Shown piece by piece: positions 1 to 8,333 of a stretch of DNA of 36,153 nucleotides. The first letter of the stretch is position 1; every line of letters begins with the position of its first letter. The notes beneath the pieces were generated by a model. That model made no database searches. It was not told the origin of the DNA and saw nothing but the letters and a program-made list of their open reading frames with translations. Both the position numbers and the translations under genes were made by a program. Source of the DNA: an uncultured Anaerostipes sp. (GTDB lineage Bacteria > Bacillota > Clostridia > Lachnospirales > Lachnospiraceae); the NCBI GenBank assembly GCA_900756035.1, contig CAAEIR010000088.1, positions 1-36,153 of the forward strand. The letters run 5' to 3'.

Positions 1-39
1 ATTATGCGTTGAATAAACTATGTATAAAAGGGATTCATC

Positions 40-84
40 ACAGAGATTATTATTTTTAAGGCAGAATAATCTCTCTGTTTTTTA
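40..84 (+). terminator. Rho-independent terminator of an upstream gene
   Basis: A 10-bp perfect stem (42-51 with 65-74) is followed by a run of seven T from about 77. It ends transcription of a gene left of the window. Confidence 0.8.
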
Positions 85-106
85 AAAGTCTTGCTGTAAA
101 TATGTC

Positions 107-135
107 TTGAAAAAAAGCCTGTTACAAGATACAAT
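107..135 (+). promoter_or_regulatory. Sigma-A promoter of glyS
   Basis: TTGAAA (107-112) and TACAAT (130-135) are separated by exactly 17 bases. The leader to the glyS start is only about 35 bases, so there is no room for a T-box riboswitch and none is seen. Confidence 0.75.
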
Positions 136-176
136 GATAGAATATTAAGAAAAATCTAAACGAGGTAGAGATCATT

Positions 177-1565
177 ATGGAATTAACAATGGAGAAAATC
201 GTCAATTTGGCAAAGGTACGTGGATTTGTATACAGCGGCTCTGAGATCTATGGAGGTCTTGCCAATACATGGGATTACGGAAACCTTGGTGTCGAGTTAA
301 AGAATAATGTAAAAAAAGCCTGGTGGAAAAAATTTATTCAGGAGAGTCCATATAATGTAGGAGTGGATTGTGCAATCCTGATGAATCCACAGACATGGGT
401 GGCATCCGGACATCTTGGAAGTTTCTCAGATCCTTTAATGGATTGTAAAGATTGTCACGAGCGTTTTCGAGCAGATAAGCTGATTGAAGATTATATGCAG
501 GAACATGGAATGGAAATCGAAGGTTCTGTAGATGCATGGTCTAAAGAAGAGATGGAAAACTTTATAAAAGAGCATGATGTTGTATGTCCTTCTTGTGGCA
601 AGAAGAATTTTACAGAGATTCGTGAGTTCAATCTGATGTTCAAAACATTCCAGGGAGTTACAGAAGATGCCAAGAGTACAGTGTATCTGCGTCCGGAGAC
701 TGCACAGGGAATCTTTGTGAATTTCAAGAATGTGCAGAGAACATCCAGAAAGAAGATTCCATTCGGAATCGGACAGATTGGAAAATCTTTCCGTAATGAG
801 ATTACCCCGGGAAATTTTACATTCCGTACTCGTGAGTTTGAGCAGATGGAACTGGAATTTTTCTGTGAGCCTGATACAGACCTTGAATGGTTTGAATATT
901 GGAAGAATTATTGTATTAACTGGCTTCAGACTCTGGGAATTAAAGATGATGAAATGAGAGTCAGAGATCATGAAAAAGAAGAGCTGTCTCATTATTCAAA
1001 GGCAACTTCTGATATTGAATTTCTGTTCCCGTTTGGATGGGGAGAGCTGTGGGGAATTGCAGACCGTACAGATTACGATTTGACACAGCATCAGAATACA
1101 TCCGGAGAAGATCTGACTTACTTTGATGATGTGAAAAAAGAGCGTTATATACCGTATGTTATCGAACCGTCACTGGGAGCAGACCGTGTAACTTTGGCAT
1201 TTTTATGTGCTGCATATGATGAAGAAGAACTGGAAGGCGGAGATACAAGAACCGTTCTTCATTTCCATCCGGCACTGGCACCGGTTAAGATTGGAGTTTT
1301 GCCGCTGTCTAAGAAGTTAAGCGACGGAGCGATGAAAGTTTACGAAGAACTGTCCAAGCAGTATAATTGTGAGTTTGATGAAAGAGGAAATATTGGAAAA
1401 CGTTACCGCCGTCAGGATGAGATTGGTACACCATATTGCGTTACGTTCGATTTTGATTCTCTGGAAGATGGAGCCGTGACCATTCGTGATCGTGATACCA
1501 TGGAGCAGGAACGTGTAAAAATTGAAGACTTGAAAGCATATTTTGAAGAAAAATTTGCATACTAA
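177..1565 (+). CDS. glyS: Glycine--tRNA ligase (single-subunit type)
   Basis: Cytoplasmic class II aminoacyl-tRNA synthetase that charges tRNA-Gly with glycine. The 462-residue length fits the dimeric, eukaryote-like bacterial form rather than the GlyQ/GlyS tetramer. Visible landmarks are the N-terminal NTWDYG segment, two CxxC pairs (CKDC near residue 89 and CPSC near 137) that probably bind zinc, motif 2 (FRNEI...RTREFEQ), motif 3 (EPSLGADR) and a C-terminal anticodon-binding domain (HPALAPVKIGVLPL onward). The start at 177 is chosen because GAGGTAGAG lies six bases upstream; an internal ATG at 189 is too far from it. It stands alone between two terminators, with its own promoter. Confidence 0.97.
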   Translation: MELTMEKIVNLAKVRGFVYSGSEIYGGLANTWDYGNLGVELKNNVKKAWWKKFIQESPYNVGVDCAILMNPQTWVASGHLGSFSDPLMDCKDCHERFRADKLIEDYMQEHGMEIEGSVDAWSKEEMENFIKEHDVVCPSCGKKNFTEIREFNLMFKTFQGVTEDAKSTVYLRPETAQGIFVNFKNVQRTSRKKIPFGIGQIGKSFRNEITPGNFTFRTREFEQMELEFFCEPDTDLEWFEYWKNYCINWLQTLGIKDDEMRVRDHEKEELSHYSKATSDIEFLFPFGWGELWGIADRTDYDLTQHQNTSGEDLTYFDDVKKERYIPYVIEPSLGADRVTLAFLCAAYDEEELEGGDTRTVLHFHPALAPVKIGVLPLSKKLSDGAMKVYEELSKQYNCEFDERGNIGKRYRRQDEIGTPYCVTFDFDSLEDGAVTIRDRDTMEQERVKIEDLKAYFEEKFAY

Positions 1566-1571
1566 TTTTAG

Positions 1572-1598
1572 AAATCCGGAGAATTTTCTCCGGATTTT
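1572..1598 (+). terminator. Terminator after glyS
   Basis: Inverted repeat 1572-1583 / 1586-1597, centred on the TCCGGAGAA arm, followed by only four T. The short T run suggests some read-through into ppk1 is possible. No separate ppk1 promoter is obvious in the remaining 25 bases. Confidence 0.65.
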
Positions 1599-1624
1599 GG
1601 TTCATTCATAAATGGAGGGAGAAG

Positions 1625-3763
1625 ATGAGTAAGAAATACGATTATTCTTACACGCAGGATCGTGAATTATCATGGATGAAATTTAATGAGAGGGTTTTGA
1701 AAGAAGCAGGGAAGAAGAGTGTTCCGATTTTTGAAAGATTAAAATTTCTGGAGATTTTTACAAATAATCTGGATGAGTTTTTTATGGTTCGTGTAGGAAG
1801 TATTCACGAAATGAGTCTGATTCATGATAACCATAGGGATATTCGTTCAAATTTAACACCGGATGAACAGTTGGAGAAGATTGCAGAATATGTCCGACCT
1901 CTCTATGGGATGAGAGATAAGATCTTTTTCGAAGTATCCAAAGAATTGGAAAAGCAGAAGGTAAAACGAGTTGTGATCGGAGAACTTCCAAAGGAAGACA
2001 GGAAATATCTGAGGAATTACTTCGAAGCGATGGCCAGGCCGGTGCTGTCTCCGATTGTGATCGGGAAACAACATCCGTTTCCTCATATTCCGAATAAAGT
2101 TCTTCAGGTCGGTTTGATTCTTAGGAAGAAAGAAAAACTATCTTTTGGAATGCTGCCGGTGCCGAAAGATCTGGAGCGGATGATTTTCCTGCCCGGAGAC
2201 GGTATGCGGTATGTGCTTTTGGAAGATCTTCTCTTGGAGTATTGTGATGAGATGTTTGAAAACTATTCTGTGGAAGAAAAAAGTATTTTGTGCATAACGA
2301 GAAGTGCGGATATTAATCCGGATGATGAAATTTATGAATCCACGGATGATTATCGAAGTCATATGAAAAAGATCATTAAGATGAGAGGAAGGCTGGCGCC
2401 GGTTCGTCTGGAATTTTCAGGCGGCGAAAATCGAAAGATTGAAGAATATCTTGCAGAACGTCTGGAACTTTCCGGACAGGAGATCTTTTGCAGCAAAACC
2501 CCGCTGGATTTGAAATATGTCTATGCCCTGATAGATCGCATGCCGAAAGAACGAAAAAAGAACGGATGTTACCGTCCGTTTACGCCGGCATTGAATCGGG
2601 ATTTTATTCCCGGAGGCAGTGTGACAAAACAGATTCTTCAGGGAGATAAATTGTTGTCATTTCCTTTTGATACCATGGATACGTTTATTGATCTTCTGAG
2701 GGAAAGTGCAAGAGACCGGGAGACTGTATCAATTAAGATTACCATTTATCGTCTGGCGAAACAGGCAAAGATTGTCAAGTATCTTTGTGAAGCGGCAGAG
2801 AATGGGAAAGAAGTCCTTGTTTTAATGGAGCTGCGGGCAAGATTTGACGAAGAAAATAATATTAATTATTCGGAGATACTTGAAGAAGCGGGATGTAAGG
2901 TCATGTACGGGATGGAAGATTATAAAGTCCATTCAAAAGTCTGCCTGATTACCAAGAAGAATGCAAAAGGAATTTATTATATTACACAGATAGGAACCGG
3001 AAATTATAACGAAAGCACTTCAAAAATTTATACAGACTTAAGTATGATGACGGCATCGAAGGAAATTGGCCGGGATGCGACAAATTTTTTCCATAACATG
3101 TCTATTTTCAATTTGGACGGAACCTATGATCACTTATGGGTTGCACCGACAAGTCTTCAGAATAACATTTTGCGCCGGATTGAGCGGGAAAAAATGAAGG
3201 CAGAGAGTTTTCAGCCGTCAGGTATTTTTATGAAAATGAATTCTTTGACGGACCGTAAGATTATTGACGCTCTGTCCGAGGCATCCTGCGCCGGAGTGCC
3301 GATTTTTCTGTTAGTCCGGGGAATTTGCTGTCTGAGACCGGGAATTGAGGGAAAAACAGAAAATATCCGGGTTGAGAGTATTGTGGGAAGATTTCTGGAA
3401 CACTCAAGAATTTATTGTTTCGGTGTAGAGGATGAGATGGAGATTTATATTTCTTCTGCGGACATGATGACAAGAAATACCCGACGCCGGGTAGAAGTGG
3501 CGTGTCCGATTTATGATCCCACATTAAAGCGGAGAATAAAGGCTATGATTGGTGTTCTGAAGAAGGATAATGTTCAGGCAACCTGCCTGAAATCAAATGG
3601 AGAATACGCTTTGAAAAAGAGCAAAGGGGATGAGAAGGTGAATTCTCAGATTTATCTTTTGAATGAAGCAAGAAGGAATCAGCGGCAGCCTATATCCCGT
3701 AAAAGAAATTTTTTCGATTATGTGAGATCTTTTTTTCCGGGAGAAGGGAAAAATAAAAAATAA
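1625..3763 (+). CDS. ppk1: Polyphosphate kinase 1
   Basis: Membrane-associated enzyme that reversibly transfers the ATP gamma-phosphate onto inorganic polyphosphate. At 712 residues it has full family length. The N domain opens with DRELSWMKFNERVL. The two catalytic phospholipase-D-like domains carry His436 (in YKVHSKVCLI), the position of the autophosphorylated E. coli His435, and a second histidine at 593 (LEHSRIYCF) matching His592. GGAGGGAGAAG precedes the ATG. It is followed after 21 bases by the 3785 gene and then pyrC, with the pst-pho operon next. Phosphate storage and uptake are therefore adjacent. Confidence 0.96.
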   Translation: MSKKYDYSYTQDRELSWMKFNERVLKEAGKKSVPIFERLKFLEIFTNNLDEFFMVRVGSIHEMSLIHDNHRDIRSNLTPDEQLEKIAEYVRPLYGMRDKIFFEVSKELEKQKVKRVVIGELPKEDRKYLRNYFEAMARPVLSPIVIGKQHPFPHIPNKVLQVGLILRKKEKLSFGMLPVPKDLERMIFLPGDGMRYVLLEDLLLEYCDEMFENYSVEEKSILCITRSADINPDDEIYESTDDYRSHMKKIIKMRGRLAPVRLEFSGGENRKIEEYLAERLELSGQEIFCSKTPLDLKYVYALIDRMPKERKKNGCYRPFTPALNRDFIPGGSVTKQILQGDKLLSFPFDTMDTFIDLLRESARDRETVSIKITIYRLAKQAKIVKYLCEAAENGKEVLVLMELRARFDEENNINYSEILEEAGCKVMYGMEDYKVHSKVCLITKKNAKGIYYITQIGTGNYNESTSKIYTDLSMMTASKEIGRDATNFFHNMSIFNLDGTYDHLWVAPTSLQNNILRRIEREKMKAESFQPSGIFMKMNSLTDRKIIDALSEASCAGVPIFLLVRGICCLRPGIEGKTENIRVESIVGRFLEHSRIYCFGVEDEMEIYISSADMMTRNTRRRVEVACPIYDPTLKRRIKAMIGVLKKDNVQATCLKSNGEYALKKSKGDEKVNSQIYLLNEARRNQRQPISRKRNFFDYVRSFFPGEGKNKK

Positions 3764-3784
3764 AAGATTGTAGAGGAGAGTAAC

Positions 3785-4240
3785 ATGAGCAGAATAAAAT
3801 TTGATAAGAAATTTCTGGTAATGACAGGAGTATGTCTGACAATAGCAGGGGCTGTGGGAGGATTTGTAATCAAACACCGCGCGAATACGAAGGCGTCTGA
3901 CGGAAGTTTTCGGATTCATGGAATGAATGTCAGTATAAAGCAGTGTGAGGGAAAATCTCAGGAAATTATGGAAGAGGATGTAGATGAAACAATTTCTGAG
4001 GAAGTGATGGCACTGGAGGAAAAAGGGCACACTTATGAGATCGGAGATAACATCGAGACAGAACATATTTCTTTTGTGCCAATGATGAAAGAAATTGATG
4101 ATGAGGCAGCCTATAATGCTTTTGGAGGGATTACTTCAAAGAGCGGAAAAAATTATGTTATTGTAGTGAAGTCTGAAAATGAATTAACCAAAGATGATCT
4201 GAGTGTAGTGGCAGATGCTGTGAAGGAGCAGATAAAGTAG
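3785..4240 (+). CDS. Membrane-anchored protein of unknown function between ppk1 and pyrC
   Basis: 151 residues. A single hydrophobic segment (about residues 10-28, FLVMTGVCLTIAGAVGG) follows a basic N-terminus, so it is an uncleaved anchor with a C-terminal domain outside the cell. The outer domain is acidic, with an Asp/Glu-rich stretch around residues 65-80 (EEDVDETISEE), and ends in an alpha/beta-looking segment (NYVIVVKSENELTKDDL). No family is recognised. AGAGGAGAG precedes the start. The spacing (21 bases after ppk1, 16 before pyrC) indicates one transcript. A link to polyphosphate or envelope function is only a guess from position. Confidence 0.85.
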   Translation: MSRIKFDKKFLVMTGVCLTIAGAVGGFVIKHRANTKASDGSFRIHGMNVSIKQCEGKSQEIMEEDVDETISEEVMALEEKGHTYEIGDNIETEHISFVPMMKEIDDEAAYNAFGGITSKSGKNYVIVVKSENELTKDDLSVVADAVKEQIK

Positions 4241-4256
4241 AATAGGAGACAAGAGG

Positions 4257-5528
4257 ATGATTTTAATAAAGCAGGCGAGGGTAATGGACCCGGAGACCGG
4301 TTTTGATCAAGTAACAGATATTGTGATTGAGAAAGATAAGATTCTTCGCATTGGTGAAACCGATGACGATGGAACTTTTGAGCGGGTTTTAGATGCCAGG
4401 GGAATGATTGCGGCTCCGGGACTGATTGATGTCCATGTGCATTTCAGGGACCCGGGATTTACCTACAAAGAAGATTTAAACTCCGGCGCGGCAGCGGCAG
4501 CGGCAGGGGGATTTACAACCGTTGTCTGTATGGCAAATACGAAGCCGGTAGTAGATTCTGTGGAGATCTATCAGGAAATTGCAGGGCGATGTGAGAAACT
4601 CCCTGTTAAAGTTATACAGGCCGCCGCAGTATCGAAGGGATTTGGCGGACAGGAGATGACGGATATGGATGCCTTATATGAGGCAGGAGTCCGTGGCTTT
4701 ACAGATGATGGTCTTCCGTTGATGGACGAAGAATTTGTGAAGAAAGCTATGGAGAAGGTGAAGGAACTTGGTGTTCCGATCAGTCTTCATGAAGAAGATC
4801 CTGCCTATATTGAACAGCAGGGTGTCAATCAGGGCGAGGTGTCTAAGAAGTTAAACTATGGGGGAGCTTCTTTTATGGCAGAAGCCGTTATGGTAAAGAG
4901 AGACTGTCATCTGGCTGAGATTACGGGAGCAACGGTTGATATTCAGCATATCAGTTCAGGGGCTGCGGTAGAGTACGTAAAGGCGGCAAAAGAAAAAGGT
5001 GCACATGTGGTTGCAGAAGCCTCTCCGCATCATTTTACATTAACAGAAGAAGCTGTGTTAGAATACGGTACTCTGGCGAGAATGAATCCGCCTCTGCGTA
5101 CAGAAGAAGATCGTCAGAGAATCATTAAAGGGCTTCAGGAGGGAACTATTGAAATTATTGCTACCGATCACGCGCCTCATTCCAAAGAAGAGAAAGCAAA
5201 GAGTCTTGCCGAGGCGCCAAGCGGGATTACGGGTCTTGAGACATCCCTCGGTCTTGGGATTACAGAGCTTGTAGAAAAGGGATACCTGACGATGATGCAG
5301 CTTTTAGAGAAAATGACGATCAATCCGGCGAAACTTTATCATATGGAGCAGGGAAGGCTTCAGGAAGGCAAACCGGCGGATCTGGTATTATTTGATCCGG
5401 CAGAAGAATGGATTGTAAAGGAATATAAGTCAAAAGCATCGAACTCACCGTTTACCGGGTGGAAATTAAAAGGGAAAGTCCATTACACAATTTGTAATGG
5501 AACGATTGTACATGAAGATATGTTCTAA
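4257..5528 (+). CDS. pyrC: Dihydroorotase
   Basis: Catalyses reversible ring closure of carbamoyl-aspartate to dihydroorotate in pyrimidine synthesis; cytoplasmic zinc amidohydrolase. At 423 residues it is of the Bacillus-like class. The metal-binding pair His60/His62 lies in HVHFRDP; later metal or substrate residues are in SLHEEDP, IQHISS and ATDHAPHS (Asp304, the catalytic position in Bacillus DHOase). Start chosen from AGGAG 9 bases upstream. No other pyr gene is nearby. It is the last gene of the ppk1 group, and its stop codon lies inside the terminator stem. Confidence 0.96.
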   Translation: MILIKQARVMDPETGFDQVTDIVIEKDKILRIGETDDDGTFERVLDARGMIAAPGLIDVHVHFRDPGFTYKEDLNSGAAAAAAGGFTTVVCMANTKPVVDSVEIYQEIAGRCEKLPVKVIQAAAVSKGFGGQEMTDMDALYEAGVRGFTDDGLPLMDEEFVKKAMEKVKELGVPISLHEEDPAYIEQQGVNQGEVSKKLNYGGASFMAEAVMVKRDCHLAEITGATVDIQHISSGAAVEYVKAAKEKGAHVVAEASPHHFTLTEEAVLEYGTLARMNPPLRTEEDRQRIIKGLQEGTIEIIATDHAPHSKEEKAKSLAEAPSGITGLETSLGLGITELVEKGYLTMMQLLEKMTINPAKLYHMEQGRLQEGKPADLVLFDPAEEWIVKEYKSKASNSPFTGWKLKGKVHYTICNGTIVHEDMF

Positions 5529-5550
5529 AAGGACATATCTTTTTCTTTTT
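5515..5550 (+). terminator. Terminator overlapping the pyrC stop
   Basis: Stem 5515-5523 / 5533-5541 (AAGATATGT with ACATATCTT), followed by a T-rich tract to 5550. It separates pyrC from the pst operon. Confidence 0.8.
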
Positions 5551-5633
5551 TACAAAGTGTTTCGAAAACATTTTACATTTAACAAAAACTTTACATAAAT
5601 CTCCTTTTGGATTTTACATAACGCCGTTAAGAT
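5549..5633 (+). promoter_or_regulatory. Probable PhoP-binding region and pst operon promoter
   Basis: Five TTTACA/TTAACA-type hexamers start at 5549, 5572, 5579, 5590 and 5613. Several spacings are 11 or about 22-23 bases, which fits the direct repeats bound by PhoP-type regulators on one DNA face (TTAACA-like in Bacillus). A plausible -10 is TAAGAT (5628-5633) with no good -35, as expected for an activated promoter. The assignment rests on the repeats plus the downstream genes. Confidence 0.6.
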
Positions 5634-5672
5634 TAGATTTGTAATTGATACGAATTAGAAGGAGAGAACGTT

Positions 5673-6548
5673 ATGAGAAAGAAAATTTTAACTTTAACAT
5701 TAGCTGCTGTTGCGGCAACAAGTTTAATGACAGGATGTGGAAACGGAGGAAGCAGTAAAAACGCAGAAGATAATATTACAGCAGTTTCCAGAGAAGACGG
5801 TTCTGGTACAAGAGGAGCATTTATCGAGTTATTTGGTATCGAAGAAAAAGACGAAGATGGAAATAAAGTAGATAAAACAACATCTTCTGTACAGATTACA
5901 AATTCTACATCTGTTATGATGACAACTGTTGCAGAGAACAAAGCAGCAATCGGATACATATCTTTAGGGTCTTTAAATGATACAGTAAAGGCAGTAAAAA
6001 TCGATGGAGCCGAGCCAAGTGTTGAGACAGTAAAAGATGGATCTTACAAAATTGTTCGTCCGTTTAACATTATTACAAAAGACAAATTAAGCGAGCAGGC
6101 ACAGGATTTTCAAAACTTCATTATGAGTGCTGAAGGACAGAAAATTGTGGAAGACAACGGATACATCAAAGTGGATGAAAAAGCAGCAGCATTTAAATCT
6201 AACGGAGCAGAAGGTAAAGTTGTTGTAGGAGGATCTTCTTCTGTAACACCAGTTATGGAAAAATTAAAAGAAGCTTACAGCAAGTTAAACAAAAATGTAA
6301 AAATCGAAGTTCAGCAGAGCGACTCTACTACAGGTGTGACAAATGCAATCGAAGGTACTTGTGATATCGGTATGGCATCTCGTGAACTGTCAGACAGTGA
6401 AGCGAAAAAAGGTGTAAAAGCTACTGTAATTGCACAGGATGGTATTGCTGTAATCGTCAACAAAGACAGTGATGTAGATGAGCTGACAAGCGATCAGGTA
6501 AAAGCAATTTATACTGGCGAAACAACAAAATGGGCTGACATTAAATAG
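5673..6548 (+). CDS. pstS: Phosphate ABC transporter binding lipoprotein, circularly permuted PstS
   Basis: Captures phosphate outside the membrane and delivers it to PstCA. Signal peptide with lipobox LMTGC (lipidated Cys22), then 269 residues. The domain order is unusual. Usual PstS begins with the GSTSV..P loop and reaches the SREDGSGT phosphate loop midway. Here SREDGSGT is at residues 39-46, directly after the signal. The normally N-terminal half follows: GGSSSVTP (186-193), DSTTGV (217-222), DIGMASRELSD (from 231), and the protein ends at IYTGETTKWADIK, which normally sits just before SREDGSGT. All ligand loops are present, so it should bind phosphate. AGAAGGAGAG precedes the start. First gene of the Pho operon. 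Confidence 0.93.
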   Translation: MRKKILTLTLAAVAATSLMTGCGNGGSSKNAEDNITAVSREDGSGTRGAFIELFGIEEKDEDGNKVDKTTSSVQITNSTSVMMTTVAENKAAIGYISLGSLNDTVKAVKIDGAEPSVETVKDGSYKIVRPFNIITKDKLSEQAQDFQNFIMSAEGQKIVEDNGYIKVDEKAAAFKSNGAEGKVVVGGSSSVTPVMEKLKEAYSKLNKNVKIEVQQSDSTTGVTNAIEGTCDIGMASRELSDSEAKKGVKATVIAQDGIAVIVNKDSDVDELTSDQVKAIYTGETTKWADIK

Positions 6549-6576
6549 GATATAAAGAGTAGAAGGAACGGGAACG

Positions 6577-7425
6577 ATGAAGAAACCTTTAGAAAAAGTT
6601 ATGGATGCTGTATTTTTAATCTCAGCATGTGCCTCCATTCTGGCAGTAATACTAATTTGTGCTTTCTTATTCGTAAACGGAATTCCTACCATCGGGGAGA
6701 TCGGGCCACTGAAATTTATCGCAGGTCAGACATGGATGCCAAAGAGCGGAATCTTTGGCATCTTCCCTATGATTGTAGGAAGTCTTTACGTAACAGCAGG
6801 CGCGATTGTTGTTGGTGTGCCAATTGGAATTCTGGCAGCAATTTATATGGCAAAATTTTGCAATGAAAAAATTTATAAAGTATTGAAACCGGCAGTAGAG
6901 CTTCTGGCAGGAATCCCATCCGTTGTATATGGATTCTTTGGAATGGTAGTGCTTGTACCAATGTTTCGTGAAATGTTTGGAAACGGTAATAGCGTATTTA
7001 CAGCTTCTATCTTGCTTGGAATCATGATTCTTCCAACAATTATCGGTGTGTCAGAGAGTGCAATCCGCGCAGTACCGGATAGTTATTATGAAGGATCTCT
7101 GGGACTCGGAGCGAGTCATGAGCGAAGTGTTTTCTTCGCAGTGCTCCCGGCGGCGAAATCAGGAATTCTTGCGGGAGTAGTTCTGGGAATCGGCCGTGCA
7201 ATCGGTGAGACTATGGCGGTTGTTATGGTTGCGGGAAATCAGGCGATTGTACCAGACGGATTATTCTCCGGAGTTCGTACACTGACTTCTAACATTGTAT
7301 TGGAGATGGGATATGCAACCGATCTTCACAGAGAAGCGTTAATAGCTACAGCCGTTGTATTGTTTGTGTTTATTTTATTAATCAACCTTTCCTTTGCGGC
7401 GTTAAAGCACAAGGAGGGCAATTAA
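6577..7425 (+). CDS. pstC: Phosphate ABC transporter permease PstC
   Basis: Inner-membrane subunit that pairs with PstA to form the phosphate channel. 282 residues with about six membrane spans, starting with a hydrophobic helix at residues 11-33. The cytoplasmic coupling loop (EAA-type) is visible as VPDSYYEGSLGLGAS followed by VLPAAKSGILAG. The GIPSVVYGFFGM segment is typical of PstC and PstA. The 28-base gap after pstS holds AAGGAACGGG as ribosome site and no terminator. Its stop codon directly abuts the pstA start. Confidence 0.95.
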   Translation: MKKPLEKVMDAVFLISACASILAVILICAFLFVNGIPTIGEIGPLKFIAGQTWMPKSGIFGIFPMIVGSLYVTAGAIVVGVPIGILAAIYMAKFCNEKIYKVLKPAVELLAGIPSVVYGFFGMVVLVPMFREMFGNGNSVFTASILLGIMILPTIIGVSESAIRAVPDSYYEGSLGLGASHERSVFFAVLPAAKSGILAGVVLGIGRAIGETMAVVMVAGNQAIVPDGLFSGVRTLTSNIVLEMGYATDLHREALIATAVVLFVFILLINLSFAALKHKEGN

Positions 7426-8328
7426 ATGGAAGCGGTGAGAAAAATGGAAACAGCAGAAAACGTTCAGGGAATTAACAAAGTGACCTGGCAGCAAAAGATG
7501 AAGTCTTATAAAAGAACACCGTTGTCTTTTCTCTTATGGCTTCTTGTAAATCTTGCAATGGTAGTAACTGTTGCGGTACTGGTATTTTTAATTGGACATA
7601 TTTTGATCAATGGAGTTCCGTATTTAAATAAAGATCTTTTTAACTTCGAATATACAACGGAAAATGTATCCATGTTTCCGGCAATCATAAATACTTTAAT
7701 GATGACAGCGCTGGCTCTGGTTTTTGCAGTTCCTCTTGGAATTTTTGCTGCAATTTATCTGGTTGAGTATGCAAAGCGCGGAAATAAACTGGTTGAGATT
7801 GTCAGAGTTACAGCAGAAACTTTATCAGGAATCCCATCTATTGTATATGGATTGTTTGGTATGCTGTTTTTTGTAAATACCTTAAAATTAGGATTATCAA
7901 TTTTATCAGGAGCAGGAACACTGGCAATTATGATTCTTCCGCTGATTATGCGTACCAGTGAGGAAGCATTAAAATCTGTTCCGGATTCTTTCCGGGAAGG
8001 AAGTTTTGGGCTTGGAGCAGGAAAATTAAGAACCGTATTTCGAATTGTTCTTCCTTCCGCGGTGCCTGGAATTTTGTCAGGAGTGATCCTTGGAATTGGG
8101 CGTATCGTCGGAGAGACAGCGGCATTGATGTACACTGCAGGAACTGTTGCGGAAATTCCGCAAAATATTTTTGGATCAGGACGTACGCTGGCACTGCACA
8201 TGTACGTGCTTTCCTGTGAAGGACTTCATATTAATCAGGCATATGCCACGGCTGTGGTACTTTTGATCACAGTACTTTTGATTAATGCGATTTCATCTTT
8301 TATCGCAAAACGAATTACGAAAGGGTAA
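7426..8328 (+). CDS. pstA: Phosphate ABC transporter permease PstA
   Basis: Second channel subunit, 300 residues. A longer cytoplasmic N-terminus (about 40 residues) precedes the first span. The coupling loop reads VPDSFREGSFGLGAGKLRT, with IVLPSAVPGILSGVI after it. GIPSIVYGLFGM mirrors the PstC segment. The start at 7426 is used because AAGGAGGG (7411-7418, inside the end of pstC) is seven bases upstream; a second in-frame ATG at 7444 lacks this spacing. The ATG follows the pstC stop with no gap, which implies coupling. Confidence 0.95.
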   Translation: MEAVRKMETAENVQGINKVTWQQKMKSYKRTPLSFLLWLLVNLAMVVTVAVLVFLIGHILINGVPYLNKDLFNFEYTTENVSMFPAIINTLMMTALALVFAVPLGIFAAIYLVEYAKRGNKLVEIVRVTAETLSGIPSIVYGLFGMLFFVNTLKLGLSILSGAGTLAIMILPLIMRTSEEALKSVPDSFREGSFGLGAGKLRTVFRIVLPSAVPGILSGVILGIGRIVGETAALMYTAGTVAEIPQNIFGSGRTLALHMYVLSCEGLHINQAYATAVVLLITVLLINAISSFIAKRITKG

Positions 8329-8333
8329 GAAAC

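Noticed and set aside
1..176. Possible T-box riboswitch before glyS
   Set aside because: The promoter -10 lies at 130-135, leaving about 35 bases of leader, too short for a T-box.
435..992. Minus-strand open frame of 185 codons
   Set aside because: Antisense shadow of glyS, with no start signals.
7755..8201. Minus-strand open frame of 148 codons
   Set aside because: Antisense shadow of pstA; composition follows the codon pattern of the true gene.
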